Assembly (NCBI GenBank): GCA_029948255.1
Contig: JALIZF010001826.1
Span: 682,001 to 746,000, forward strand
DNA from: Telmatactis stephensoni
Taxonomy: Eukaryota > Cnidaria > Anthozoa > Actiniaria > Isophelliidae
Direction: 5' to 3'
DNA length: 64,000 bases
The position numbers were made by a program, and so were the translations under genes. Positions 25,664-35,911 of this stretch are shown here, piece by piece. Each line of letters starts with the position of its first letter. The first letter of the stretch is position 1. Below the pieces are notes generated by a model. The model was not told the DNA's origin. It worked only from the letters and a program-made list of their open reading frames with translations, and did no database searches.

Positions 25664-26090
25664 GAGACAACAACAACAACTGTTTATTCTACCCATCCTA
25701 GAAAATTACATTATATAGAAATAGAAAAAGGTAGACATTTATAATTATAGCAACAGTGAGTACCGCAGCTTAGAATAACTAAAAAGCTAACCGAGCTAAG
25801 CTGCGAGTAAAAAGTATTCAAGTAAATTTTTACAATAGTTTAGTCAGACGGCGTAGAAAAGGAAGAAGAAAAACAAGAAACAGAAAAAAAAAACACACTA
25901 AAAGGTGATTTATATATACAGAAAAAAACACATAAATTGTTTAGATAATTAGAAGATAGCACACGATGGCTTCTTCGTCAAGATTCATACTTAATGTAAG
26001 GAAGAACAAAAGTTTAAGCAAACATAGATAGTAAAGAACTACAAAAAAAGCCAGAGCTCAAAATTTCGCGTCCATCTTGAACGCTGACCG
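25664..26090 (-). mobile_element. Possible LINE 3' end (UTR only)
   Basis: Read on the minus strand, sequence ends with GAATAAACAGTTGTTGTTGTTGTC, the same arrangement (AATAAA then TTG repeats) as the end of the LINE at 21774. No coding motif remains; call rests on the tail and on its position next to a microsatellite. Confidence 0.4.
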
Positions 26091-26100
26091 CTGACCAATT

Positions 26101-26180
<80 letters not shown>
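26101..26180 (+). repeat. (GA)n microsatellite
   Basis: About 40 GA units with one AAAGA interruption. It is followed by GAATTTGTTTATTCAAACCTC, which may be another LINE tail in minus orientation. Confidence 0.9.
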
Positions 26181-26183
<3 letters not shown>

Positions 26184-26289
26184 TGTTTATTCAAACCTCT
26201 TGCAGCTGACAGCTGCATTACAGGCAGCGTCAGATATGAACAATACCTATAGCAATAACGTGCTTACAAAAACGGCTACACCAAGGAGA

Positions 26290-26610
26290 TGTACAAGATG
26301 ATATGGCTGAAGTTATCGAAAAAAGGGACAGAAACCTGTTTGAAAGCGTTACAGACGTCCCAGATCACCCTTTACAAGATTTACTCCCTCTAGTCAAGAC
26401 AAGAAAACTGCGTGAACGAGGTCACAATTTTATCCTCCCCATGGTCAAGACGGAACGTTTTAAGCGCTGTTTTTTCAACAGATGCTTATTTAACTTTGTA
26501 TAAATATATTTTTGAAGGAGCTTGCAATTTCATATTCATTGTGTTGTAAATAGAATACGTCTGATATTTTATATTCAATAAAGACTTATTTTTATTATTA
26601 TTATTATTAA
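26290..26610 (+). mobile_element. LINE 3' end with C-terminal RT tail and (ATT)n
   Basis: The frame ending at 26503 encodes HPLQDLLPLVKTRKLRERG, then FILPMVKTERFKRCFFNRCLF, the stereotyped C-terminus of many LINE polyproteins. About 70 bp further comes AATAAAG and a TTATTATTATTATTA tail, the 3' end. 5'-truncated and non-functional. Confidence 0.75.
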
Positions 26611-26802
26611 TAAATACGGAATTATATTGGTAACTGTATATTGATTAAATGATTGGTAAAACTGGTGACTATATATTAATTAAGCGATGGCGAAACGGTG
26701 CCTCATTCCCTCGATCCACGTGTCGAAATCACGTGTCTTAACTGTTGAGAGAATAATGCAGATTTTCAAATAGAGGGGATCGGAGGGGAGGGCTATGTTA
26801 AG

Positions 26803-26878
26803 GAGGCAGCATGGCCGAGTGGTTAGAGCGTTGGTCTCGCAATCTGGAGGTCCCAGGTTCGATTCCCGCTCTGGCGAC
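26803..26878 (+). mobile_element. tRNA-derived SINE head
   Basis: A box ATGGCCGAGTGG and B box GGTTCGATTCC at tRNA spacing, with anticodon-arm-like sequence between. The 5' GGCAGCA has no complementary 3' strand, so an acceptor stem cannot form and this is not a working tRNA gene. Its tail (~26880-27160) shows nothing recognisable. Confidence 0.6.
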
Positions 26879-27164
26879 TATGACCCTATACTCAAAGGGA
26901 AATTCATTTCATTTCACTCATTTCAGTGTTATCCATTTGGAAACACTATTAATCTATTTTATTTATCGTACTTCAAGTCGAAAATTAGTTATTTCAACCT
27001 ATATAAGACAGAATTGCAGCTCATTTGCATTCAAAACAAAAGCGCAAGAAATCTGGTTTCAAGCGTTTGTGCAGCATATCGTACTTCATAAAATTTATTT
27101 CTCCAGATCTATGTTGTGTACAAAAACAAAACTCAGTACGTACCATCGTTTAATGGAACCTTGA

Positions 27165-27744
27165 ATTTATTGTTTCTAGCTTTAAAAGTCTTAAAACAGC
27201 AGCTTCGCTACAGAATTTTTCCAATTCTAGCATTAAAGTGCGTCCAAACTTTTTGACCATTTTCAGTGTTTTATAAACATTATAAACATTGCTTATATTT
27301 TTTAACGGCTTGTCCTGTGGGCGATCAGTTTTACACTTTCATTAGGCAGACATTAAGTTACCTTTTCGTTGTCATTTGAGGTTCGTGGTTGTTATTCTCA
27401 GAGTACAAGGGGTGCCTTAAGATTCATGACGATTTCAGAACACTTTTAGGGTAACCTTTTGGCGGCCAGTCGTCCTCGCATTTCTATTCCGACGATTTTT
27501 GTGAAACTCACTCAGCCTGAAGTTTGATTCATTGCAGTTTGATTCCCTGTGTTTCATCCATTTATACCAACAAAGTGGGTCATTTCTAAACAGTGGGGTC
27601 AGGTTTTGTTAAAATTACTCCAAAAATAGTTCTCTTCAATAAAATCGCTTAAGGCCAATGTGTAGCTGGATAATTGGAGTAAAAGTTCCTAAAAAGCTAT
27701 TAAAATTGAAAGCGATCCTAAAAAGTTGTGACCAAAAGTTTGTC
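27165..27744. other. No gene recognised
   Basis: A/T-rich non-coding sequence. Near its end lies GTTTGTCAAGGCCGAATGCC (about 27737), a word that recurs at 30747. Confidence 0.4.
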
Positions 27745-27940
27745 AAGGCCGAATGCCTCCTGAATTTCTATTGAGTCACCTTAAGGACATTGTTTTTACA
27801 CAAATCGCGACCTTTATTTACGATTTTCACAAGAGTAATCTTCCTAAAGCGTTCTCAAATTATTTTCAATTAATCTCTGATGTTCATCATTATGATACTC
27901 GTCATTGTAAGTCAATTTTTTTCTCCCTCAAGTTAGCATG
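27745..27940 (+). mobile_element. LINE RT C-terminal fragment
   Basis: Encodes LKDIVFTQIATFIYDFHKSN, LPKAFSNYFQ and HHYDTRH, close to LKDIVYLQKCMFIYDYHNNN and LPDAFSNYF in the LINE at 21774-24922, so a decayed piece of the same family in opposite orientation. Confidence 0.75.
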
Positions 27941-28204
27941 ACTAAAACTGAGAGCTACACCATTCATTCAAAGATTTTCATTGTGCTTGATTTCATTTTC
28001 AATTTTGGATGAAATGTCCACATCTAATCATAAATGTTCGCTTCTTTTAAACTTCCAATAGTATTTATAAATGCTTATTTTTGTGTCCATCACGCTAATT
28101 TCATTTAAAATAAATGAAATTCTTTATTTGGAAGAATTTACGTCTTTAATTCGCGTTATTAGTTAAGTCACGCAAACTTCCAATACATTGATTTCATGGA
28201 GCGT

Positions 28205-28351
28205 AGCATGTATTCAATTTGTCTGCGCATGTCTGTATTTATGGTTTGAAATCCATTTCAGATGGAATGCAAGAAATTCTTGCATTCGATATGAATTAAG
28301 TTTGAAACCAAAAACATTGACATGCGCGCGCAGACAAATTGTATACATGCT
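28205..28351. mobile_element. 147-bp MITE, relative of the 4604-5958 element
   Basis: Ends AGCATGTATTCAATTTGTC and GACAAATTGTATACATGCT; both share the TTTGTCTGCGCATGTC word and ATGCAAGAAATT with the 4604 element. Flanks ATGGAGCGT (28196-28204) and ATGGAGCAT (28352-28360) are a 9-bp duplication with one mismatch. Confidence 0.8.
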
Positions 28352-30006
28352 ATGGAGCATTAATTTCTTATAATAACGCATTTCAAGTGTATTGGATTAT
28401 TGCTTTTAATGTATATATTAGTTTCGCAAGCATGACCAAGCATGAAAATGATATATTCAAAACAACTGATTTCAGACTATTCACTGAAGATGCTTACAGC
28501 GAAGTACTAAGAAGAACAGAAACAACAATAGGAGTTACCCAGTGAGATGGACATTATATATAGGAAGGAGAATTTCTATTGAAATTTCATCAGTTTATTT
28601 ATGATCTTAGACTTGGACGAGACATCTTTAAATAAATAAATTCAGTGATACACTTATAAGTACAGTATCTGCTCTTTTAAACGCATCTATTATGAAAATA
28701 CCAGAATTTTCACGTTATTTAAGTAACTTTGCCTATACTATTCAATGCATTTGATTGTAGAGTTGGGATAATTACACTGAAGCAGCTTCATAGAGGGTTT
28801 TTGTAATGGTGTAAATAAAAATTACAGTTAATTTTTATCAGTTCGAGTTGAATATATTTTTCGTATTTATATAGGTCATTAGTATAAATTACCTACTAGG
28901 TAACGGTCTATCACACATTTTGCATTCTGATTCTGATCTATTCTGCTAGATGTCTAATTTGTGAAAGCCTACTAGTAGCGAAAACAGTATGGCGGATCAA
29001 AACGCTGAACTGCGGTTTTCAGTGAGTTTTTACGATTTTATCGAGAATTTACATCCCTTTATTTGGCCGATTAGTAGGTTACAAGTGACGAGTAAAAATT
29101 CACAGCTGTATTAAGTTGATTTAGCCAATCGACTGGTACTAACCCAATAAAGTCCTATATTTTCGCGTTCTTGTGCATATTACGCTCGTTCTTTTGAAAA
29201 TTGTATAATAAACCCAATTGTTCATGTTGGAAATTAATAGATATGCTTTGCATTTTGAGTATATCTTAAATAACAAAGGACTTACCGCTATTCGTTGATC
29301 AAGGTAGCTAACAAGGGTAAATCAGTAGCCAGTCGTCTTGTACACAGGAAAGCCGCGACATGGAAAGTACCAGGGGAAAATTACTAGGGGAGTCCATCTC
29401 GCGCTCTACAGTGGAACCATCCTCGAACTAGCTGAGCTATTTTTAGAACGAGCTCTGATTGGCTGCTTTCACGAGCGACCCAGAGAAAATAGGAATTCGT
29501 GATTTGCAAATTATCAGCAAATTTCTATAGATAAATCATGGTTTTTAATTATATTTGCCATAAATACCACCAGTGATGTTTATACAAAACAACACGTACA
29601 AATGTTGATATATAAAGCAGAGAAATTTTTGCGATTTTGATAAAAAACTGACAGAGTTCAATCACCGATCTCTACGGAACGTATTTCCCAAAGTGAAAAA
29701 AGTGGCTTTCAAGTCTAAACTGTCAGTCTAAGATAACTCAACAGTATACAAGTAACTTACTCAGTAAGTTACTTGTATCAAGCTTTTGGTTGTCGTTGTG
29801 ACCATATTTGGAATAGCCTTGGCACGCGACAAACAATAGGCTCACTCGCCGTGTCAAGTCATCCGAGTATGCAAATTTTTTCGGATGTGTTCGGAGTTGG
29901 TTGACAATAATTTCCTGTGGGGGTGGTAGAGAAAATTGTCTAAACACAGAGGACATGTGGTTACAATACGAATATTATAGATTTGTTTACAGTCAATAAC
30001 GGTCAC

Positions 30007-30640
30007 CAAGTCGTTCCGCCCGAAAGTTTTTCGCTTCTAATTACACTCGAAATATCTGTTAAGGATTGGGATCAATGTTCCTATTTGAAAGATACTTTAA
30101 AATAATGTTCTTGTTTATCATTTGAATAAAATTCATGACCAAAACAAGTGGTTAAATTACAACTTAGGTTTGTTTACACTTGACTTGTCCCGTTGTCAAG
30201 TCGTTCCACCCGAAAGTCTTTCACTTCTAATTACACTCGAAATATCTGTTACGTTAAGGATTGGGATCAATGTTCCTATTTGAAAGATACTTTAAAATAA
30301 TGTTCTTGTTTATCATTTGAATGAAATTCATGACCAAAACAAGTGGTTAAATTACAACTTAGATTTGTTTACACTCAACTTGTTGGCGTTGTCAAGTCGT
30401 TCCACCCGAAAGTCTTTCACTTCTAATTACACTCGAAATATCTGTTAAGGATTGAGATCAATGTTCCTATTTGAAAGATACTTTAAAATAATGTTCTTGT
30501 TTATCATTTGAATGAAATTCATGACCAAAACAAGTGGTTAAATTACAACTTAGGTTTGTTTACGCTCAACTTGTTGGCGTTGTCAAGTCGTTCCGCCCGA
30601 AAGTGTTTGCTTCTAATTACACTCGAAATATCTGTTATGT
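30007..30640 (+). repeat. Tandem repeat, ~190-bp unit, 3.3 copies
   Basis: AAGTCGTTCC recurs at 30008, 30198, 30394 and 30585, giving periods of 190, 196 and 191; the 196-bp unit contains a small duplication (GTTACGTTAAGG). Confined to the interior of the 29372-32019 element. Confidence 0.9.
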
Positions 30641-31129
30641 GAATATATAAGTGCGACACCAAACACATGCTACAAACTCTTCGGAAAATTGGTTATTAGA
30701 ATGTGTGAATAGTGGTAAACTTTAGAGACAATATTTCTCCTCGAGGTTTGTCAAGGCCGAATGCCTCCTGGCGAGTTTCAACTAAAATTCCACTGAGTCC
30801 GGTATGGTAAGTCAGTTTTTGTCTCTGTTGGGATAAACAAAATCGCCCCTCACCACTGGTGCTGTAAATTGTTTGTCTTTTACGAACGGATACGGAATTT
30901 AACGAACGGCACCCGTACGGCTACCGAACAAATGACTTGTGAAGCGTGAATGGCTCTATTGTTTTAGGCAACGACAACCGAACAATAGGCAAAAGCTTGA
31001 TTGTAGTACAATAGCAAAATTTAGTGAAAAATTACTTTGTTTTCGTTTTTGGTCGATTTTCGGCGTGAATCACTTCAAAGTTCACAGAAACACAAACTCT
31101 CAGGAAGCGAGCAAGTAAGTTAAGACTTA

Positions 31130-31326
31130 AGGCTGATTTACACGGCACGATGTGTCGGCCCGATTTTTGATAAGCTTCGTTCGGGAAAAGAGAGAAATCG
31201 GCCCGATTCGCAAAAATCTGTTGCAATGCAACAGATTTTTCTCGTGTCGGCCCGATTTTTTGAATGGAAAAGGAGAGCTAAAAACAATAGAATTCAAATC
31301 GGGCATCGTGCCGTGTAAATCAGCCT
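31130..31326. mobile_element. Nested palindromic MITE with TTA duplication
   Basis: AGGCTGATTTACACGGCACG and CGTGCCGTGTAAATCAGCCT, flanked by TTA (31127-31129 and 31327-31329). Length 197 bp; the inner arms share ATCGGGC and TCTGTTGCAATG blocks. The 3-bp TWA duplication suggests a PIF/Harbinger source. Confidence 0.82.
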
Positions 31327-32029
31327 TTATAGTCACTTGTGAGGACAAAAACGGCATTGTTTGAAAAAAAGATGAGACAAAAAGCTTTCTAAATTAGATA
31401 AACAGGGAATACATAAGTGTAGAATAACTTTTTATTACCTTTTAATAACTTTTCTGCAGGATTCCTTCGTGTTGAAGCTAGTAATTTGAAATTAAGTTTC
31501 ACTTTCACCAAATCAGTTCACGACGAGCAGGTCGGTCAGCTCGATCTCTTTTCGTCTTTTTCGCCCCGAATAATGCAAAGAAATCTCCACAAGCATCAGA
31601 TAATCCGTACTGCTTTTGTTTTATGAGCTTTTCGACTTTCTTCTATGATCAAAATCACTTCTTTTTAGCGGAAGAAAGCTTCACAGCTGGACTAGCTGCC
31701 GATTTTCCTCGGCTCCCAAAAGAAAGACAGTTGCCATGGAAACTATAGTTTTTATGCGCAGCTTTCCGAAATTTCTCAGTTTTTTAGCTTAAAAATTATC
31801 ACCAAATTTCGTTTTATAAATTTTGCATTAGAATACTAGTAGATTTTTACTAAAACAATTAAGACTACTCGTTCTCGTTTTCTATCGGCTTTGTCTTTTG
31901 GTCGCTCGTGAAAGCAGCCAATCAGAGCTCGTTCTAAAAATAGCTCAGCTAGTCCGGGGATGGTTCCACACATCATTACCACTAGAGCGCGAGATGGACT
32001 CCCCTAGTAATTTTCCCCTGAAAGTACCT

Positions 32030-32935
32030 ATTGTAGTCCAGCTTCGTGTTAAACTTGACCAAGACAAATCATCCTGGCGTCCAATTCATGGAGGTGTCCC
32101 TCAAGGAACCAAGCTTGGCCCCCTATTCTTTTTGGTGATGATCAACGACCTGAATTGTAACCTTCCGTTATATAAATATGTAGATGATTGTACCATGTAC
32201 GAAATTGTCTCAAGATCGTCTTCAAGCTCGACGCTTCAGTCTGACATCGATGCTATCAGTGACTGGACTGAACGCAATAATATGCGTTTGAATGTTTCGA
32301 AAACCAAAGAATTGCGCGTGTCTTTCCTAAGAGATCCTTTGCTATTCGACAACCTTTCTTCCTCTGGCTCCGACATCGAGATTGTGCAAGACTTCAAATT
32401 GCTAGGGGTAACAATTTCATCAAACCTCACTTGGAATACCCATGTTAGTCACATCTGTACCAAAGCAAGTAAAAGACTGTATGCTCTAAGAGTTCTTAAA
32501 CGTTCTGGAGCTACTACGAATGACTTAATCACTGTTTATTGCTCATTCATTCGCCCGGTGTTGGAATATGCCTGTGCTGTATTTCACTTCTCCCTTACGC
32601 AAACTTTATCTGATCAAGTTGAGCACATTCAGAAACGAGCACTGAAGATCGTGTACCCACATTCACCATCATATGCTTCCTCACTCGAGTACGCTGGCAT
32701 CTCTACATTACACCAACGCAGATTTGACCAATGCAAGACTTTATACAAGAATATTCAACATCAAGAAGACAACAAGTTAACAAGCCTTCTCCCCGATGCC
32801 AAGTCCTCTAAGTACAATTTAAGAAATCCACGCACGTACACTTTGTTCAATTGTAAAACCGAACGCTTAAAAACAGTTTCATCCCTAAATGTGTCCACCT
32901 CTGGGATGCAATATAGACGCATAGTATTATTATGA
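32030..32935 (+). mobile_element. LINE reverse transcriptase, 3' half, YVDD type
   Basis: Open frame with VQLRVKLDQDKSSWRPI, GGVPQGTKLGPLFFLVMIND, the catalytic box YKYVDDCTMYE, MRLNVSKTKEL, FKLLGVTIS, LEYACAVFH and the NLRN C-terminal motif, then TGA at 32935. The RT starts in its middle; upstream coding sequence is cut by the element at 29372-32019. It carries YVDD where most LINEs have F/YADD. The last ~20 residues diverge from the usual KTERFKNSF ending. Confidence 0.82.
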
Positions 32936-33213
32936 ACAGTCTTTTTATATCATTTGTTCTTACATTGAATATACTTATTTGTATATACATATATATTATA
33001 TATTTTTTAATATCATGTTTTTTAGAATCGCGAGATTCTACCATATGATCTTAATTCAATAAAGTTAATAAAGCTACATAGCTACGGAGATATAAGTCAG
33101 TTCAGAGTTTAAGAATCGTTTTCAGTGCGCATGCGATTTTATCCCAATGTCTCACCTTCTTTTGTTTGAACCTTTTGTTTTTAATCAAACAAAAGGTGAG
33201 GCATTCGGAATAA

Positions 33214-34705
33214 AGCCTGGTTTCCATATGGTCGAGAACGATCGTAAACGATCGAGAATGATCGAGAAAAAATTTTTCGATCGTCCGCGATCATATGGAA
33301 ACCTAAGTTTTTCGATCGTACGATCGTTTTCGATCGTTTGCGATCACGATCGTAAGCGATCGAAAAATTAGAACCAGGTTCTAAAGCCTGGTTTCCATAT
33401 GATCGAAAACGATCGTAAACGATCGAGAACGATCGCAAGATCATGCAGCTCACTGGAGCGTACGATCGAAAAACGACCGTTTCCATATGATCGAAAAAGT
33501 CATGCAAGGCGAATCTGCGGGTTTTTGTTCAGCGGATATATAAATATAAACTTAATGAGTTTCCCGCCATTTTGGATTCGAAGATGGAGAAAAAAGCATC
33601 GTTTTTGGATTAGAAAAATATTTAGAGAAAGGGCGAACAATGGAGCGTATCACACGCTGTTTCAGGAGCTTCGAATATTCCTTCTTCCATAAAAAGTCCG
33701 GTATCAATATCTTTCGGATCGTTCCATCTTGGCCTAGTTCAAATGCCAGCTGATAGTTTGTAAACAAGCAATCCGTTACTATGTCATTACAGTTTCGGAA
33801 GCATTGGACCTTGGGAAAAATAATGTATTATGGTATACATTTCGATCGTGCGATCGAAAAAAGTGTTTCCATATGATCGCAGACGATCGAAACGGATCGA
33901 GACGGATCGCAAAATTAGAACCTGGTTCTAATTTTTCGATCGCTTACGATCGTGATCGCAAACGATCGCAAACGATCGTACGATCGAAAAACTTAGGTTT
34001 CCATATGATCGCGGACGATCGAAAAATTTTTTCTCGATCGTTCTCGATCGTTCTCGATCGTTTACGATCGTTTTCGATCATATGGAAACCAGGCTTAATT
34101 TTGCGATCCGTCTCGATCCGTTTCGATCGTCTGCGATCATATGGAAACACTTTTTTCGATCGCACGATCGAAATGTATACCATAATACATTATTTTTCCC
34201 AAGATCCAATGCTTCCGAAACTGTAATGCCATAGCAACGGATTGCTTGTTTACAAACTATCAGCTGGCATTTGAACTAGGCCAAGATGGAGAACGATCCG
34301 AAAGATATTGATACCGGACTTTTAATGGAAGAAGGAATATTCGAAGCTCTTGAAACAGCGTGTGATACGCTCCATTGTTCGCCCTTTCTCTAAATATTTT
34401 TCTAATCCAAAAACGATGCTTTTTTCGAGGTTTTCTAGCGATTCTTTGCTTGACTAAAGCGAGTAATAGCAAGATATTTGAGGCAATCAGTAGGTCTTCC
34501 TCCATCTTCGAATCCAAAATGGCGGGAAACTCATTAAGTTTACATTGCGTGACTCCGCTGAACAAAAACCCGCAGATTCGCCTTGCATGACCTTTTCGAT
34601 CATATGGAAACGGTCGTTTTTCGATCGTACGCTCCAGTGAGCTGCATGATCTTGCGATCTCTCTAGATCGTTTACGATCGTTTTCGATCATATGGAAACC
34701 AGGCT
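33214..34705. mobile_element. 1.5-kb Harbinger-type foldback with GATCG arrays
   Basis: Starts AGCCTGGTTTCCATATG and ends with its complement, with TAA on each side (33211-33213, 34706-34708), a Harbinger-type duplication. The arms are long inverted copies of one another and contain runs of ACGATCG-type words. A shorter ~175-bp version of the ends is nested inside (33214-33384, mirrored at ~33916-34095). Both arms carry coding remnants, best on the minus strand near 34600-34350 (RKKHRFWIRKIF, ANNGAYHTLFQELR), resembling the N-terminus of HARBI1-like transposases. The flanks 33102-33144 and 34709-34747 are also inverted copies, so the palindrome is older than its ends. Confidence 0.78.
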
Positions 34706-34884
34706 TAAAATCGCATGCGCACTGAAAACGATTCTTAAACTCTGAAATGGCTTATAGGTTTCCATCTTCTTATTTGTTTTATTTGATTTCTTCCGCGCGT
34801 TGCCCAAATAAAAGGAGTCTTTTTGGGGAAAATCCCTTGAAAAAGGTCTTCTTCTTTTCCGGAAAGTTTGAAGATTCTTCTAAG

Positions 34885-35130
34885 CTGGGTTCAGTTTAGA
34901 GGGCTAGTTTCTGATGTATCATCAGTATCATTTTTCAAAGGCTTCTCTTTCTTCGTGGAACCAGCTTCTTTCTCGTTTTCTTCTTCAGGTCTGACGTCCT
35001 CTCTTTTGTCTCTACAGCGTTCGGCTTCAAACTTAAGGTCCCACTGTTTTGTAGTCTTCAGGGTTTAGAGGCTTTCCTTCCTCATTCTCTGACATACTGT
35101 TGAGTGGGACTGCTAGTGCCTGAGGTGCTC
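34885..35130 (-). pseudogene. Broken copy of SLC16 C-terminal tail
   Basis: On the minus strand APQALAVPLNSMSENEEGKP is followed by a stop, and the next frame continues with EEENEKEAGSTKKEKPLKND and TSETSPLN-stop. The first part lines up with APLNCMYENEEEKPL of the intact transporter at 16538-16909, and the DNA around TTCCTCATTCTC is clearly alike. At least one frameshift and a stop break it; no membrane-helix exons are seen. It is a remnant of a paralogous SLC16 last exon. Confidence 0.65.
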
Positions 35131-35139
35131 ATCGCAACT

Positions 35140-35298
35140 GCATGTCATATGTCATCAAGTATCGTAGCTTTAGAGATATTAATTCTAACGACTTCTTAGA
35201 GGATTTACAGCAAACACCATGGAACGTCCTCGATACCTTTGACGATCCTGGCGATGCAGTTGACTACTTCACCAAAGCTTTCTTGATTCTTGCTGAAC
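35140..35298 (+). mobile_element. LINE fragment, left side of the P-like insertion
   Basis: Encodes KYRSFRDINSNDFLEDLQQ, TPWNVLDTFDDPGDAVDYF and KAFLILAE, the spacer between endonuclease and RT of many LINEs (the YRSYKNF...FDDP...VDKHAP pattern). It is cut at LILAE by the transposon at 35299; the next residues, RHDHASLV, follow at 47106. Confidence 0.75.
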
Positions 35299-35798
35299 CA
35301 CAGGCAACCCAGGCTGTACTACTGAATTTTTACACTATAGGTGAATTTAATAAATAAAGCATAAAAACATCGTTACTGCATTTATTTACACCCTAAAAGA
35401 ATAAAAAAAATCGTTATTTCTTATACCCCCCCCCCCTCCTAAAACAATGACAAGGCTGGTGTCTCGATTATCGATATCGCCGACTTACCCCTAATCCGAG
35501 CCGTAAAAAAATACCTTATCCTTCGTCAATTACCACGAAACTCTCGTTAGCTCTTCTTCAATAAATGAACTTTGATGTCTCCAACCCGCTTGTCCCGAAG
35601 TGAAATATTTTTCGAGATATCGCCAATAATGTGAGCCAAACGAACCATCTACCAACGTACGGTACAATCTCCCAAGACACCAACGGATTGACCTCGCTTT
35701 GGCGTTAACAATACAGCCCCAGGAAGACGGGGACCGGGCGAAACACAATGCACTCAACGGGGTGACCGACGGGAAGTGTACTGTCATAATATATTTAA
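35299..35798 (+). repeat. Left terminal inverted repeat of the P-like transposon
   Basis: About 500 bp, inverted and nearly identical to 46603-47105. The C-tract near 35429 and the G-tract near 46968 differ in length. One substitution is visible (GCCCCAGGAAG versus GTCCCAGGAAG in the same orientation). The small frame 35530-35814 is within the repeat, has a mirror image at 46581-46871, and is not considered a gene. Confidence 0.92.
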
Positions 35799-35911
35799 AA
35801 ATTCTCAAGTTCACACTTTCTAGATCTAGCTATTTCAACACGCCAAAAGCAACTAAAAAAGAACGATTTTCTCTCTAATATTTTCAGCAATCGTGATGTA
35901 ATCGAAAAGAG

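Larger units (their letters stand above)
29372..32019. mobile_element. 2.65-kb TIR element with perfect 9-bp TSD
   Basis: Inverted ends AGGGGAAAATTACTAGGGGA (left) and TCCCCTAGTAATTTTCCCCT (right); similarity continues for about 120 bp to GGTCGCTCGTGAAAGCAGCC at 31909. The flanks are identical, GAAAGTACC at 29363-29371 and 32020-32028, a 9-bp duplication as in Mutator-like elements. The interior holds a 190-bp tandem array, a nested Harbinger-type MITE, and sequence shared with 13603-14590. No transposase, so non-autonomous. The right side abuts a LINE frame, so it probably landed in that LINE. Confidence 0.82.

Noticed and set aside
25387..25718. Short frames across the GACA/GGAC microsatellite (RQTDRQTD, SVCLSVCL)
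   Set aside because: Low-complexity translation of a simple repeat.
26803..26878. A tRNA-Ser/Leu gene
   Set aside because: A and B boxes are fine but the 5' end has no complementary 3' strand to form an acceptor stem; a SINE head fits better.
29995..30640. CRISPR-like array
   Set aside because: The units are ~190 bp and contiguous without spacers; a tandem repeat inside a eukaryotic transposon.
33147..34226. Arg/Asp-rich protein genes (repeating DRKRS and similar)
   Set aside because: Produced by GATCG repeats in a foldback element, appearing on both strands in mirrored form.
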